Assembly: GCF_042453785.1 (NCBI RefSeq)
Contig: NC_091675.1
Location: 2,988,501 to 3,052,500, forward strand
Source: Malus domestica
Taxonomy: Eukaryota; Streptophyta; Magnoliopsida; Rosales; Rosaceae
Reading direction: 5' to 3'
DNA: 64,000 nucleotides
Positions 1-11,296 of this stretch are shown here, in pieces. Each line of letters starts with the position of its first letter. The stretch's first letter is position 1. The position numbers and the translations under genes are program-made. The notes under the pieces were generated by a model. That model saw nothing but the letters and a program-made list of their open reading frames with translations, had not been told where the DNA came from and made no database searches.

Positions 1-1
1 C

Positions 2-862
2 TCCGCCACGTGTTCCGAACTGGTGTCAGGCACTGGAAACACTCCCGGCTGCGCCTCCTCCACCTGCGTCTACGGCATTCAGTACGGAGACCAGTCATTC
101 TCCGTCGGATTTTTCGGGAAGGAACGGCTGAGCTTAACGCCGACGGATATTTTTGACGGGTTTTTGTTCGGTTGCGGCCAGAACAATCAGGGACTCTTCG
201 GAGGCGCCGCCGGTTTGCTCGGTCTCGGCCGGGATAAAATCTCCATCATCGAGCAATCCGCCTTGAAATACAACCGGTTCTTCTCCTACTGCCTCCCCTC
301 CAAATCCAGCGGCACTGGATACCTCAGCTTCGGCAAAGGCGGCGGATCTTCCGGCGCCGTGAAATTCACACCCCTCTCCGACGTCTCCCAAGGCGGGTCG
401 TTTTACGGCCTCGACGTCGTCGGGATCAGCGTTGGCGGGAAAAAATTACCGATTTCCGGTACAATTTTTTCCTCCTCGGGGACGATTATAGATTCCGGGA
501 CAGTGATCACGCGCCTGCCGCCGACAGCATACAAGGCACTGCGCGACGCGTTTCAGCAGGGGATGAAGAGCTACCCGTCAGCTCCGGCGCTTTCGATTCT
601 CGACACTTGTTACGACTTCAGTAACGCCGATACGGTGACGTTTCCGAAAATTTCGTTTGAGTTCGGCGGCAGAACGACGTTGGAATTGGACCCGACCGGG
701 ATATTCTACGCGGCAAGTGCCGATCAAGTTTGCCTGGCGTTTGCCGCAAACGGTGACGACAGCGACATAGGGATATTTGGGAACGTTCAGCAGAAGAGGG
801 TGCAGGTGGTTTATGATGTGGCTGGTGGAAAAATCGGATTTGCCCCTGCAGGATGCCCCTGA
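2..862 (+). CDS. Aspartyl protease (A1 family, nepenthesin/CND41-like), 3' part only
   Basis: The reading frame is open at the window edge and runs to a TGA at 860-862, giving 286 residues, so the N-terminal half (signal peptide, prosegment, first catalytic Asp) lies outside the window. Visible landmarks are the second active-site motif IIDSGTVITRLP, the FGCGQNNQGLFGGAAGLLGLGR flap/core region and the C-terminal GNVQQKRVQVVYDVAGGKIGF block typical of plant A1B proteases of the At5g10770/AED1 group. Such enzymes are secreted or plastid pepsin-like endopeptidases; in Arabidopsis some are apoplastic and defence-linked. It is the first of three tandem paralogues on the same strand. The residue pattern is closest to the second copy. 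Substrate and location cannot be read from this piece. Confidence 0.92.
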   Translation, partial: SATCSELVSGTGNTPGCASSTCVYGIQYGDQSFSVGFFGKERLSLTPTDIFDGFLFGCGQNNQGLFGGAAGLLGLGRDKISIIEQSALKYNRFFSYCLPSKSSGTGYLSFGKGGGSSGAVKFTPLSDVSQGGSFYGLDVVGISVGGKKLPISGTIFSSSGTIIDSGTVITRLPPTAYKALRDAFQQGMKSYPSAPALSILDTCYDFSNADTVTFPKISFEFGGRTTLELDPTGIFYAASADQVCLAFAANGDDSDIGIFGNVQQKRVQVVYDVAGGKIGFAPAGCP

Positions 863-1603
863 GGGCTTATGTGATTAGCTGCTTAATTAGGATGGTTAAA
901 AAGTTTGATTAAGCCAGCAGCAGCAGCTTAGGGAAAATGTTGGATTAAACCGTTGAAGACTAAAGATCGTCCTAAATTGTTATTAAAAAAAATGTAATAG
1001 TAATACATGTAGACGAGTCGGAACAAACTATATAGTGACGATTGGTATGTGTGTGGAAACATAATAGTAAAAATGAATTTCAAGTGTGCAAGGTGTACAA
1101 AATAAAATAAAAGTACGTTTTTCTATCGTTGCGATATTATAATTCTTGCATATCTACTCTACTTGATAATTTTTGTAAAATTTCGCTTCAGTTATATCTT
1201 TTAAAGAATTGAATGCAAGTCGATGCGTAAGATTGCAAGAGGTTTATATTTTAATCGGCTAAGAATATTTACTCTTACTGCCGTGTTCAATTCCTCTTTA
1301 AAAAAACAGTGTTGAATTAGCCAAGTTGGGAATGAAAAACACTATTAACTTGCTCTTAGCGGTGAGTGGTGAGTGATGAGTGATGACCGAATTATTACGC
1401 GAGGGCATTTCAAAGATAATACTGTTACAGAAAAGTTGCAAAAGCAGGCATGGCAGGCATATCTTCTGCATATCCTTGCCAAAAGCACTTTGAAGGGGAA
1501 ACAAACAAGATGGTACAACAAAAAGGTTACACAAATTATTGTGGCGCACCGACACCTTCGAATTTCCATTTGAATTGCCGTACGTCCCTACCTCCCAATG
1601 AGC
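863..1603. other. Intergenic: 3' UTR of first protease and upstream region of second
   Basis: AT-rich sequence with possible polyadenylation signals (AATAAAATAAAA near 1100). No further coding frame with family similarity is seen. Confidence 0.5.
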
Positions 1604-1618
1604 TTATAAGAATATATA
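1604..1618 (+). promoter_or_regulatory. Candidate TATA box of second protease gene
   Basis: TTATAAGAATATATA lies about 55 bp upstream of the ATG at 1670, a normal plant TATA-to-start distance if the 5' UTR is short. Supported by motif and position only. Confidence 0.45.
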
Positions 1619-1669
1619 GGAGTTTATGCTCACATTCCAGGAGCTACTAGCTAGGCTTGTTATTCGATC

Positions 1670-3586
1670 ATGGCAACTCCCATTTCTATCTCCCCCTCCT
1701 TCCTCAGGGTTTTCTTTGGTTGCTTTGTGTTTTTTATCTGCGTAATTCTCCGCTCGCCGGAGAAGGGCTTTGCTTCGGCAGAAGGAGATACAAAAACTGA
1801 CCTTCTTCCACATACTCACACAGTTGAAGTAAACTCTCTGCAACCAGCAACCACCTGCATCCTCTCCACCCAAGGTTCAACTCCATATATAACAGCATTA
1901 TTAAAGCGCTTCCTTCTACAGCTTAAGTTTTTGAACTTTAATTACCCCCCTATTAACTCTGTGTGCGTGCGTTTTGTCTTTTCTGATCGAGTATATATGT
2001 ATATTCAGCTCGAGCTAATTGCTTATATGAAACTCCATGGTTTAACCAGGTCAGTACATACGCATGGATAAATGATCGCATCGACCAGATGTTGTCTTAG
2101 TAATTTACATGTTTTAACTATACAGGTGGACTAATATATATAAATATATATATATGGGTTAAGATCGGAGGACACTTATTTTTTGACACGCATTTTATAA
2201 GATCCAGTCCACTATCCGAAATGTCTATATTGTAATTCATCATTCTTAAATTATTTATTAATTTATTTAAATTATCGCATAGTTATGATAAATGAGAAAC
2301 TAAAGATGAATATTTTCAATTCAGGTCCTTACAATAATAAGGAATCAGTATTGGAAGTGGTACACAAGCATGGGCTATGCAATCAACACAAATCACAAAG
2401 TAACCCTACTGATCAGGATCGCACTCAAATCCTAAAGCAAGACGAAGCCCGAGTCAGCTCAATTCACTACCGTCTTAACTCACTTACACTACCTGACGCC
2501 GCCACCAATACCATCCCCGTACAGTATGGTCTGGAACTTGGATCATCCAACTACATTGTAACAGTGGGCCTCGGCACACCGGCCAAAAACCTCTCCCTCC
2601 TTATCGACACAGGCAGCGACCTAACTTGGACACAATGCCGACCGTGTGTCCGATCTTGTTACAAACAGAAAGAGCCAATGTTCGACCCCTCTCACTCCAC
2701 CTCATACTCCAACATCTCCTGTGAGTCCGCTGCGTGTTCTCAGCTCACAGTGGCCGGCATTGGCCGCGACTGCTCCGCCGCCACTTGCACTTACAGCGCC
2801 AAGTATTTAGACAACTCCTCCTCACTCGGCTTCTTCGGCAATGACAAGCTAACATTAACACCGACGGATGCTTACGATGATTTCGATTTTGGCTGCGCGC
2901 AAAACAGCAAAGGCCAGTTCGGCGCGGCCGCCGGTTTGCTCGGACTGGGCCGGACCAGCATCTCCTTCGTCGAACAAACCTCCCAGAAATACAAACGAGT
3001 ATTCTCCTACTGTCTACCTTCCACTTCAAGCTCCACCGGCTACCTCAAATTCGGCCCCGACGGAGGCTCCGGTAACGCAGTCAAGTTCACGCCGCTCAAA
3101 ACTTTATCCCAAAGCGCTACATTTTACGCCCTTGACCTAGTTGGCATCACCATCGGTAGCCGTCAACTGAAGATTTCAGCCTCTGTCTTTTCAAAGTCGG
3201 GGACAGTCATCGACTCGGGGACAGTGATCACGCGCCTCCCGGCCACCCCATATGCCGCATTACGCGTGGCTTTTAGAAAAGCGATGGAGAAGTACCCTTT
3301 TGCGAAGTCGAAGTCTGCCCTACTAGACACTTGCTATGACTTTAGTGGACTTAAAACGGTGTCGTACCCGAAGATAGGGTTTGTATTTGGAGGTGGGGTT
3401 ACGGTGGACTTGGACGCGACAGGGATACTGTTCCAGACGAGTGGTTCGCAGTTTTGCTTGGCGTTCGCCGGAAACAAGGACGATAATAGCGTCGGGATTA
3501 TCGGCAACGTTCAGCAGAAGAGGCTGCAAGTGGTGTACGACGTTGCTGGGGGAAGGATCGGATTTGGCTCTGCAGGTTGCCCCTGA
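1670..3586 (+). CDS. Aspartyl protease (A1 family, nepenthesin/At5g10770-like)
   Basis: Two coding exons, 1670-1874 and 2325-3586, join in phase 1 (CAA G / GT CCT) to give 488 residues. The intron has GT-AG ends, and the same intron position occurs in the third protease. Exon 1 encodes a hydrophobic signal peptide (FLRVFFGCFVFFICVIL) and the start of a prosegment. Exon 2 encodes the rest of the prosegment (VLEVVHKHGLC...), the first catalytic motif LLIDTGSDLTWTQC, a Cys-rich nepenthesin-type insertion, the second motif TVIDSGTVITRLP and the C-terminal GNVQQKRLQVVYDVAGG block. All key residues are present and no break is seen, so it is probably a functional secreted endopeptidase. An in-frame ATG inside the intron (2285) is not needed, because the exon 1 start supplies the signal peptide. 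Confidence 0.93.
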
Positions 3587-4245
3587 TTGATTAGCTACTT
3601 AAATCATTGCTGATGAAGATTTCTAACCGGTGGTACTGCTAAATATGCAGCTACCGAAAAAATAAAGTTGTCGGTACGTAATGATCTCGTTGTTTTTGTG
3701 GTTCCGGTAATGTCAAAGTGTTAGTTATCTGTTATTTATCCTCCTTATGAATGTTTGTTATCCTTTTTAAGAAAGCAGTATTTTAATAGATTTGAAGTTC
3801 ACTGAAAGTTTTCGGAAAAAAAATTAGAGACTTTGTCTTTGATTTAAACCGTTAGAACATCAAATATTTCATTCAGGTCCAATACAGAACTTAGCATAAG
3901 TGATTACATTTTTTTTTTCTTTTTCTTGTTCTTTAAAAATGGACCAACGGATGGTTTCACCATGGCATTCCACTCTTTCAGGGCAACTACTAGGTTCCAG
4001 TAAGTTTTCTCATCGATTGTACCTGACTGGAAAAATTATTCAGAGATTTTCAACCTACTCTTGACCATCATCGTGTTTTTTTTTTGCGTTGCCCTAATAG
4101 TATTGATTTCATCGCAGAGGTGATGACTAATTAATTAGTATGGACTTCTATTAAGGACATCCACATGTGCAACCGGGAAATCAGCGCATGCAGCCACAAG
4201 AAAATTCATCATTATGTACGTAGTTTCCTAGCTTGGAAAACTTGA

Positions 4246-4790
4246 TCCACGATATTTGTCGCATCCTGGTCCGGGGTCCACCACATCGCGGGCCCACTCC
4301 ATTACCGTAGCACGATATTGTCCGCTGTAGGCCCCAACTACGCCCTCACGGTTTTGTTTCTGAGAACTCACACGAGAACTTCCCAGTGGGTCACCCATCA
4401 TGGGACTGCTCTCGAGCGCTACTCGCTTAACTTCGGAGTTCCAATGGAACCCGAAACCATTGAGCTCCCAAAATACCTCGTGCTATGGTGGTGGAGCGGG
4501 CTCGGAATGTGGTGGACCCCAGGCCGGGATGTGACAATTTGGTATCAGAGCCTAACCCTGGCCGTGGTGTGCCGACGAGGTCGTCAGACCCCTTAAGGGG
4601 GGTGGATTGTAAGATCCCATATCGTCCAGTGGAGTGATTCTTATATGTATATTCTCATCCCTACCTAACATGAGGTCTTTTGGGAGCTCATTGACTTCGG
4701 ATTCCATCGGAACTCTGAAGTTAAGCGAGTAGCGCACGAGAGCAATCCCACGATGGCAAATTCGGGGGTGGGGTTTAACAATATTTGACG
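4246..4790 (+). mobile_element. Cassandra-type TRIM (non-autonomous LTR element), rearranged fossil
   Basis: Two LTR-derived parts carry a 5S-rRNA-like domain (AACTCCGAAGTTAAGCG-type core). One lies inverted at about 4256-4483, and one is in forward orientation starting at TGTAAGATCCCATATCG (4608). Between them are an LTR end (GGGATGTGACA, ending 4536), a primer-binding site of initiator-Met type (TTTGGTATCAGAGC, about 4538-4551), a tiny internal region and a purine-rich stretch before 4608. This layout is that of Cassandra elements, whose LTRs carry 5S promoter sequence. The element is broken and rearranged, including an inverted part, and has no coding capacity, as is normal for the family. 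It lies just upstream of the third protease gene. Confidence 0.85.
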
Positions 4791-4990
4791 GGAATTGCTT
4801 TGTCTTCCTCTCAGCCATGCATTTCTTATCCAAATCGATCTGTCTTTGTCTGCAAAGACTACACAAGTATACGTTGTTGTTGAGTAAATGATAAGACATT
4901 TCTAATTACCATTTGACAGCCATTGACTTGCTAATTACCATCAGAGTCTGCGTCATAGTCGTCGTCTACGTTTTACAACCATGAGTCTCC

Positions 4991-4996
4991 TTATAA
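4991..4996 (+). promoter_or_regulatory. Candidate TATA box of third protease gene
   Basis: TTATAA lies 61 bp upstream of the ATG at 5057, comparable to the TATA position in the second protease gene. It lies about 200 bp downstream of the Cassandra fossil. Confidence 0.4.
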
Positions 4997-5056
4997 GGGA
5001 GTGCATCCTCATCCCAAATCTAAGGGCTAAAAACTTTTAGGGAGTAACAAGGCTTC

Positions 5057-6967
5057 ATGGAAATTGCTCCGATGAATTTCAGCTCCTTTTTTTTCAGGTC
5101 TTTTGGTTTATATGTATTATTTATATGTCTAGTTCTCTGCTCTTTGGAGAAGGGTTTTGCCTTGGCAGGAAGAAAGGATAAACTTACTCATCACACAGTT
5201 CAGTTGAACTCTCTACTGCCAGCAACTACTTGCACCCCCTCCACCAAAGGTACTTACTAATTTTTTGTCTTGCTAACTCTTTCAGTATGTGTCATGTATG
5301 TCAATATATTAATACATGCACGAATCGTGTTCCTTAATGTTTAGTTATGATATGTTATATATGTTATAAAAATAATTTGGATGTTAGCGTCATGTCGTCA
5401 CATAGTGTTACTATTTTTCATGTCATATCAATGATAAATTTATACAAATATATATTATATCAATCAGACTGTTAACACATTACGTGATGCATGTTGCGCT
5501 AGAGCATCAAATAAAACAAATAAATTGAAAAATAACTCACAATTTATTAACCGATTGAGGTAACAAATGTACAGAGAAGAAAAAGAGCTTCTCACAAATT
5601 GGCTCACTCAATTATTCGCTAATTCAGGTCACAACAAGAAACATGGATCAGTACTAGAAGTGGTACACAGGCATGGCCCTTGCTACGAACCCAACCAACA
5701 CAAAACCAAAACCGCTACAGATCTTCACGAATATTTCACTCAATTCTTCAAGCAAGACCAAGCACGAGTCGATTCAATCTACTCCCGCCTAAAGGCCACC
5801 AAAAGATATTCAACCAAAACAGATGACAACATTCCGATTACGCAATCGGAAGATACCAACACCTTCCCGGCCCCTTCTGCCAGGACGGTGGGTGGTTCTG
5901 GCAACTACGTTGTGAAGGTCGGATTAGGCACGCCGGCCAAAAGTTTTTCCCTCGTATTCGACACCGGAAGCGACCTAACTTGGACTCAATGCCAGCCTTG
6001 TCGATTCGGCACCGGAAGCGACCTAACCTGTTACGACCAAACGGAGCCCATATATGACCCGTCACTCTCCACCTCCTACGCCAACATCTCATGCAACACC
6101 GCAACTTGCAATGAGCTGACGTCGGCCACAAGCACTGGACCCTACTGTTACCGGGCGACGAACACGTGCCTGTACCTCATTGGGTACGGAGACAACTCCA
6201 CATCCGCCGGATATTACGGAACCGAAAGGCTCACGTTGACCGCCACTTCGACCGACGTGTTTGATGGCTTCCTCTTCGGGTGCGGCCAAGACAACGAAGG
6301 TCTCTTTGTTGGCATTGCCGGTTTGCTTGGTCTCGGCCGGAACAAGATATCCCTCATCGAACAAACCGCCGCAAAGTACGGCCGATATTTCTCCTACTGC
6401 CTTCCTGTCGACCAGAGCTCCACAGGCTTTCTCCGCCTCGGCAACGACCGAGGAAATTCCGCCGCCGTTAAGTTCACGCCGCTCACCACCCTTGCTGCAG
6501 GAGAATCATTTTACGGGCTCGATTTGGTCGGCATCAGTGTCAGCGGACAACAGGTGTCCATTCCGTCGACGGTTTTTTCCACCGGAACTCTCATCGACTC
6601 GGGGACAGTGATAACGCGGCTGCCGGCAGTGGCGTACACCGCGATGAGAGACGCTTTTAGGGAAGGGATGAAGAGCTATGGGGAACCCAAGACAGTTGAG
6701 GGGGTACTGGACACTTGCTACGACCTTAGAGCGTATAACTTGGATACGGTCTCGTTTCCGGCGGTAGCGTTTACGTTCAGTGGCGGGCTTACTTTGGAAT
6801 TGAAAGTGGGGGGGACAGTGGTTGTGATAGTTGATACTTCGCAGGTTTGCTTGGCGTTTCTTCCTACCCCCGAAGAGGGGATCATTGGGAATTTTCAGCA
6901 GAAAGGGTTTGAAGTGGTGTACGATGTTGCAGGAGGGAAGATTGGATTCGCCACTGGAAGTTGCTAA
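5057..6967 (+). CDS. Aspartyl protease (A1 family), with an extra copy of the catalytic motif
   Basis: Exons 5057-5249 and 5628-6967 join in phase 1 (AAA G / GT CAC) to give 510 residues, with a signal peptide in exon 1 (FGLYVLFICLVLCSLEKGFA) as in the neighbouring gene. Catalytic motifs are LVFDTGSDLTWTQC and TLIDSGTVITRLP. Between the first motif and the conserved CYDQ the protein has an additional RFGTGSDLT, a near copy of its own FDTGSDLT, so this paralogue is locally longer by about seven residues than the second copy (QCRPCVRSCYKQ). In the extra copy the catalytic Asp is Gly, so it should not add an active site. The C-terminus ends KIGFATGSC, slightly shorter than its paralogues. The frame is intact. 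Whether the insertion affects the fold near the active site is unknown. Confidence 0.92.
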
Positions 6968-7747
6968 ATTGAATATGATTAAGTAATAAATCAGGTTTAG
7001 AGTGGTCTCAAATCTGAATTAATTTAGCACTACTGTCTACTGAGTCATTTTGCTGAATAAATTTTGATGAACACAGTTCATGCATGTATGTAGCTACAGA
7101 ATTTGGTGACATGTTTAGGGTTTGAGTGCGCGTATAACTATATATATATAGCTCAAGTATAAATAATGGAAGCATTTGGCAAGATTTCCAGAACAAAATT
7201 ATTTACTCCATTTGTGGTTCTCTTGCTTGGGTTCGTATGATGTCACTTTGTGGAACAGTCATTGGGAGAGAGAAGTATCAAACACTAGACCTAATGTGTA
7301 GAGATTAATACTCTTAAATATTTGAACTATATATAAAATACTTGTACATTCAAATTTTGTATCTCCACTTATCACTCGTAAATGTCTCGAAGATAAATGC
7401 TAAGAGGACTCTCTCAAAGTATATGAGACTCTTCATGAACTCTGTCACTTTACAGTTTAAAATTAATTTTTGTTCTAACATTATAAAGCATTGTGTAAAC
7501 AATGATTAAAAATTGTTTTTGGTAAAAATATTTTTGGAACAATCCTTAAGAAGCATTTTTAAGTGTTTTTGCAAGTTTCACCTAAATAGACTTATAAATA
7601 ACTTTGAGGGACATGTGTCATTTGATTATGATCAGGAGTGAGCTGATATACCTTTAGCCTTTCCAAATTCCATTAGTAATCGATCCTACTTTTCAAAGTG
7701 TGGGACACTTCAGGCTTCACGAAACAATAATAATTAAGAGACAATCA
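6968..7747. other. Intergenic, no gene seen
   Basis: AT-rich. The part near 7460-7600 (AAGCATTTTTAAGTG and relatives) resembles a degraded member of the AAGCACTTTTAAAA-type MITE family found elsewhere in the window. No coding signal. Confidence 0.4.
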
Positions 7748-7749
7748 AC

Positions 7750-7962
7750 AAATCGAGGTGAGACAACCACCACAAGGTGACCAGGTGGTTGAGAATGAAT
7801 TTCAAGTTTGTATTCCACATGTCATATTATGAGTTCGATTCCTGTCGTTGGTAAATCACACAATGGTGGTTTGAGAGAGGATGAAATGTCTCTGTGAGTC
7901 TTCTTAGCCTCCGAAACGTGGCAAAACCACCATTTAGTCCTTAAAAAAAATCGAGGTGAGAC
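7750..7962 (+). mobile_element. tRNA-derived SINE with 15-bp target duplication
   Basis: The sequence AAATCGAGGTGAGAC occurs at 7750-7764 and again at 7948-7962. The 183 bp between them contain pol III-like boxes (GACCAGGTGGTTGAGAATG as A-box region, GAGTTCGATTCCTGTCG as B-box) and end in a short A-run. This is the structure of a plant tRNA-derived SINE inserted in plus orientation by LINE machinery. The perfect duplication suggests a fairly recent insertion. Confidence 0.85.
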
Positions 7963-8824
7963 TCTAATTATTGCTCATACTTGACGCTGTCCTCAAAGAT
8001 TTATTTAACTAAAACCAGCAAATTAGCAGCCAAGCACATGAAAGTTGCCAAAAGATTAGAATTAAAAAATAAATAAATAAAAACTATTGAAAGTGGGACC
8101 ATTGATTTTTTTTAATAATATGGATTACAGGAAAAAGAAATAAAGTAAAAGCTTATCAAAATTGGTCGGGCATTCCTAATTCTAACAACCGGATGGTGAA
8201 TAATGATTCAAGAAAACAAAAGGCTCAGAAGAGTCGGGCCCCCTCTAAATTCTCCACGTGAGGCTTCATCGACAGAGTTCTTCTGTTTATTTTTCATTTT
8301 CTAAATTCACATTTTATTTAATTTTAAATTCAAGATAATATAAATTCTACTTTACGCTAATTTAAATTAAAAAAAAAAAACAGTTTGATCTCGAACTCGA
8401 ACACACCGTATGTCGCATTGGATTTTATCAACCAAAGGCAAGGAAAACATGGTTACAATACAAGAGTAAGAAAATGGAAAAAAAAAATGGTGGACGCAAA
8501 GTATTATTTGTTCTTTATAGGTAGAAACTTTATGTCGATAATAAAAACAAAGAAGGTGACATGAGATTCGGAAATTAGAGCCCACAATTGCTTTCAGCGG
8601 TGGGAAGGGGAGAGCCATGTAATAATCGGCCGAATGGGTCCTAATTGCTTTCATATGGGTGTAAGTTACTACCAAACTAGGCTTAATAACCTCACCAAGC
8701 TACGCTAAGACATGCCACACCCACAAGTTTTTAGGCCTCCCCTCCCTTGAAGGAGAGAAACGGGAGGAATCTTGTTCGGGTGATTACAACAGTTTTCACA
8801 CTAGATGAGCTCAATGTTGAATTT
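7963..8824. other. Intergenic, no gene seen
   Basis: AT-rich with A/T runs. No coding or repeat structure that I can support. Confidence 0.35.
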
Positions 8825-9133
8825 GTTTGGACCAGATTTTACACCATCGGCCCAAGCGATTGAGGCCGTTGAGTGAGCATGGTTCTTGACCGTCGGATAA
8901 GCAAGTTAAGATATTTTGTTAAGAAATAATATTATGGTTTTTAATCATAATAGTTATCTTTATCTCAGTTTTCTTGTGGGATTCTCATATCGAGATAACG
9001 ATAACTATTATGATTAAAAACCATAATATTATTTCTTAATAAAATATCTTAACTTGCTTATCCAACAGTCAAGAACCATGCTCACTCAACGACCTCAATC
9101 GCTTGGGCCGATGATGTAAAATCTGGTCCAAAC
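8825..9133. mobile_element. Foldback (long inverted-repeat) MITE
   Basis: Two nearly identical inverted arms of roughly 145 bp (from GTTTGGACCAGATTTTACAC at the left to its complement ending CTGGTCCAAAC) flank a loop of about 20 bp near 8979. The single strand would form a long hairpin, so it could also be a source of small RNA. There is no coding sequence. The target duplication is not clear, so the superfamily is unresolved. Confidence 0.85.
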
Positions 9134-10050
9134 ATAATCAAATAGAACTAATATTCACAGGGTGTTATGTTTTTGTGATAGGCATCACACGAATGAAAGA
9201 AATAAAACAGCTGAGGTTATACTCTAATTATACCCAAGTTTGCGTCTAATTTCGTAATGTCGAGATATACTCTCATGTAACTGATTCAACATCGTCATTG
9301 GACATGTGCTACACTTAAGGAATGCATGATATGCATCTATTGAACGGATGAGGACAATAGGTCTATGTCTTGGTTCTAAAAGAAACCCTCATTGTCTTAT
9401 TCTTGCGGATGAGATGTATTTTTACTTTTTGAGTCGAAAAAAAAAATCGCAAGGACATGAAACTGATTCATTTCTCATGGAATAGTCTTGTCACAGTCGC
9501 ACTGCCAAACAAGTTCGGTACAATGTACTATCATAAATAATGCCACTTTCCCGCAATTTATATGAAATAGGTTCACCGTTATTATAAAGTCCCAATCCAA
9601 TAATACAATATCATAATTTTTTGTCCACTTATTGTTGCATTATTCGACTGAAAGACACCAAATAACGGAGAATCTATTCCATACAAATTGGTCTCCATTT
9701 CCACATTGCAAGAGTCGTTACCTTTTGTGACGAGATTAACGTCCCCATACCCCACTACCAGAATCTCTACAGCCAAATAAAAGTAAAATAGTAAATCCTA
9801 AATTTTCTGTACTAATCCCGAGAAACCAAAAAAACATGTGGAAAGTGAAAAATCAGTCGCATTGTAATTTGTTGTTACGATTTCAATTTTATTATCTACA
9901 CGTTAATCCCCATGAAAAAAGGGATTAACTTTTTACCAAAGGGATTAACCAACCAAGTGAAAATTACAATTAACAACAAATAATAATTAAAGGCTTTTTC
10001 TTAACAAAAAAGAAAAAGAAACGATTAAAAGTTACCGCCGTTTAATATTC
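9134..10050. other. Intergenic / 3' side of DUF1336 gene
   Basis: AT-rich. No coding or RNA gene supported. Confidence 0.35.
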
Positions 10051-10968
10051 TCAATCGTCGTCGTCGTCGTCGCCGGACTTGTGATGATTCACCTTAGACG
10101 CAAAACTCAATCCCCGCGCTACGACCGTCGTCTGCGGCGCCTCCACGACCGTTGCAGACAACATCTCCATCTCGCATACCCGAACCGCGCCGACTAACTT
10201 CTCAGGCAGCTCATCCTCCGCCTGCGCCTCCACCACAAACCCCATGTCGATCGTCACGCTCGTCACGTACCTCAATGCAAGTCGCAGAATCGCTTTCGCG
10301 ATCCCAAAACTCGCGATATCGACGTCAATCTCGAGGTAGTTGGGTCCTCTGTGGTAATTACACGTCAGCGCCTTCCCCAGCAAGCACGCACTGTAATTCC
10401 CTACCGTCTTCTCGACGATCCACGGCCCTTTCACGATCCGGTTCACGATCTTGAACCGCTGGTTCCGGAACGCGTCGTCGCCGTTGACGAACCGGTAGAG
10501 AAGCGAGCCGGCAGGGATAGGATCCTCCGTGGCGAAATAGAAAACGGCGCTGTGCTGGTCCTTGCCGGGAATCTGGAGATTCACGGCGAAAATGAAGCTC
10601 TTCAGGGACCTCCCTTGCGACTGTGCCTTCCGAAGCGCGTTGGCCACGCGATTATCGGGGCGAGCGAGTACGTTCTCGAGTTTCGTGCTGGATCTGAGCC
10701 AGTCAGTGCCGCACGGCTGCAGTAGGTAGTCGCCGGCGGGGCCTTTTTGTTTTTTCGACAAGTAGTTCTTGGCGCGGAGCGAGAATAGGTCCCCGGGAGG
10801 TGACGCCCAGCCGTTGGTTCCGGTGGTGAGGTCCACGTGGCGCAAGGATCCGCCGTGGACGGACTCGGAGATCCAGTGGGCGGTGGAGGTTGTAGAATCC
10901 TCCGATCTGGAGCATTTTCCGGCGTGTTCCGCGACGGAGCTCCGGTGCTTTTGTTTCGTCGGACACAT
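10051..10968 (-). CDS. DUF1336 / EDR2 C-terminal domain protein
   Basis: A single-exon gene of 305 residues whose central and C-terminal part (about residues 45-285) is the DUF1336 domain found at the C-terminus of ENHANCED DISEASE RESISTANCE 2. Recognisable stretches are FSLRAKNYLSKKQKGPAG, FIFAVNLQIPGKDQHSAVFYFA and LLGKALTCNYHRGPNYLEIDVDI. It lacks the PH and START domains of EDR2 itself, so it belongs to the short stand-alone members (Arabidopsis At5g25010/At5g25020 type, from memory). Molecular function is not established; in EDR2 this domain acts in a membrane/lipid-associated regulator of cell death. The C-terminus ends in six Asp residues encoded by a GAC repeat. The start is the first Met of the open frame. 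No break seen. Confidence 0.9.
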   Translation of the reverse strand: MCPTKQKHRSSVAEHAGKCSRSEDSTTSTAHWISESVHGGSLRHVDLTTGTNGWASPPGDLFSLRAKNYLSKKQKGPAGDYLLQPCGTDWLRSSTKLENVLARPDNRVANALRKAQSQGRSLKSFIFAVNLQIPGKDQHSAVFYFATEDPIPAGSLLYRFVNGDDAFRNQRFKIVNRIVKGPWIVEKTVGNYSACLLGKALTCNYHRGPNYLEIDVDIASFGIAKAILRLALRYVTSVTIDMGFVVEAQAEDELPEKLVGAVRVCEMEMLSATVVEAPQTTVVARGLSFASKVNHHKSGDDDDDD

Positions 10969-11296
10969 GGTGGCGATGGTGCTTCTCTACTCGTCTCTGT
11001 TATTTTGGTTTCTCACTATGACTCTCTTCTCCTTCGAAGTGAGCGCCTCATTTGTGGAGGCTACCGCGGTGTATAATAGTTGGGGAAAACGAAGTACCCT
11101 TTGTCTTGGACAAAACTACGAGAGTGCCATCGTTTCTGATACAGCGAATTTTGTATTATTTATTTCCTATATGATTATTGATCCCATTTGGGAGTCCGGG
11201 AGAGATAATTTACACGCCGCTCGTATCTGCTTTTGTTCCTTTTTTTTCTTTTCTTTTTTCGGAAAGCAAAATTATTGGTCGCACTTAAAATATTAG
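10969..11296. promoter_or_regulatory. Upstream region of DUF1336 gene
   Basis: The 5' flank on the minus strand. The open frame running through it on the plus strand (10769-11296) is an overlap with the gene and shows no family similarity. Confidence 0.35.

Noticed and set aside
4300-4770. Functional 5S rRNA genes
   Set aside because: Similarity covers only the core, is in both orientations, and is embedded in LTR, priming-site and purine-tract context of a Cassandra element.
10769-11296. 175-residue plus-strand frame overlapping the DUF1336 gene
   Set aside because: Overlaps the real gene and its upstream region; no recognisable domain.
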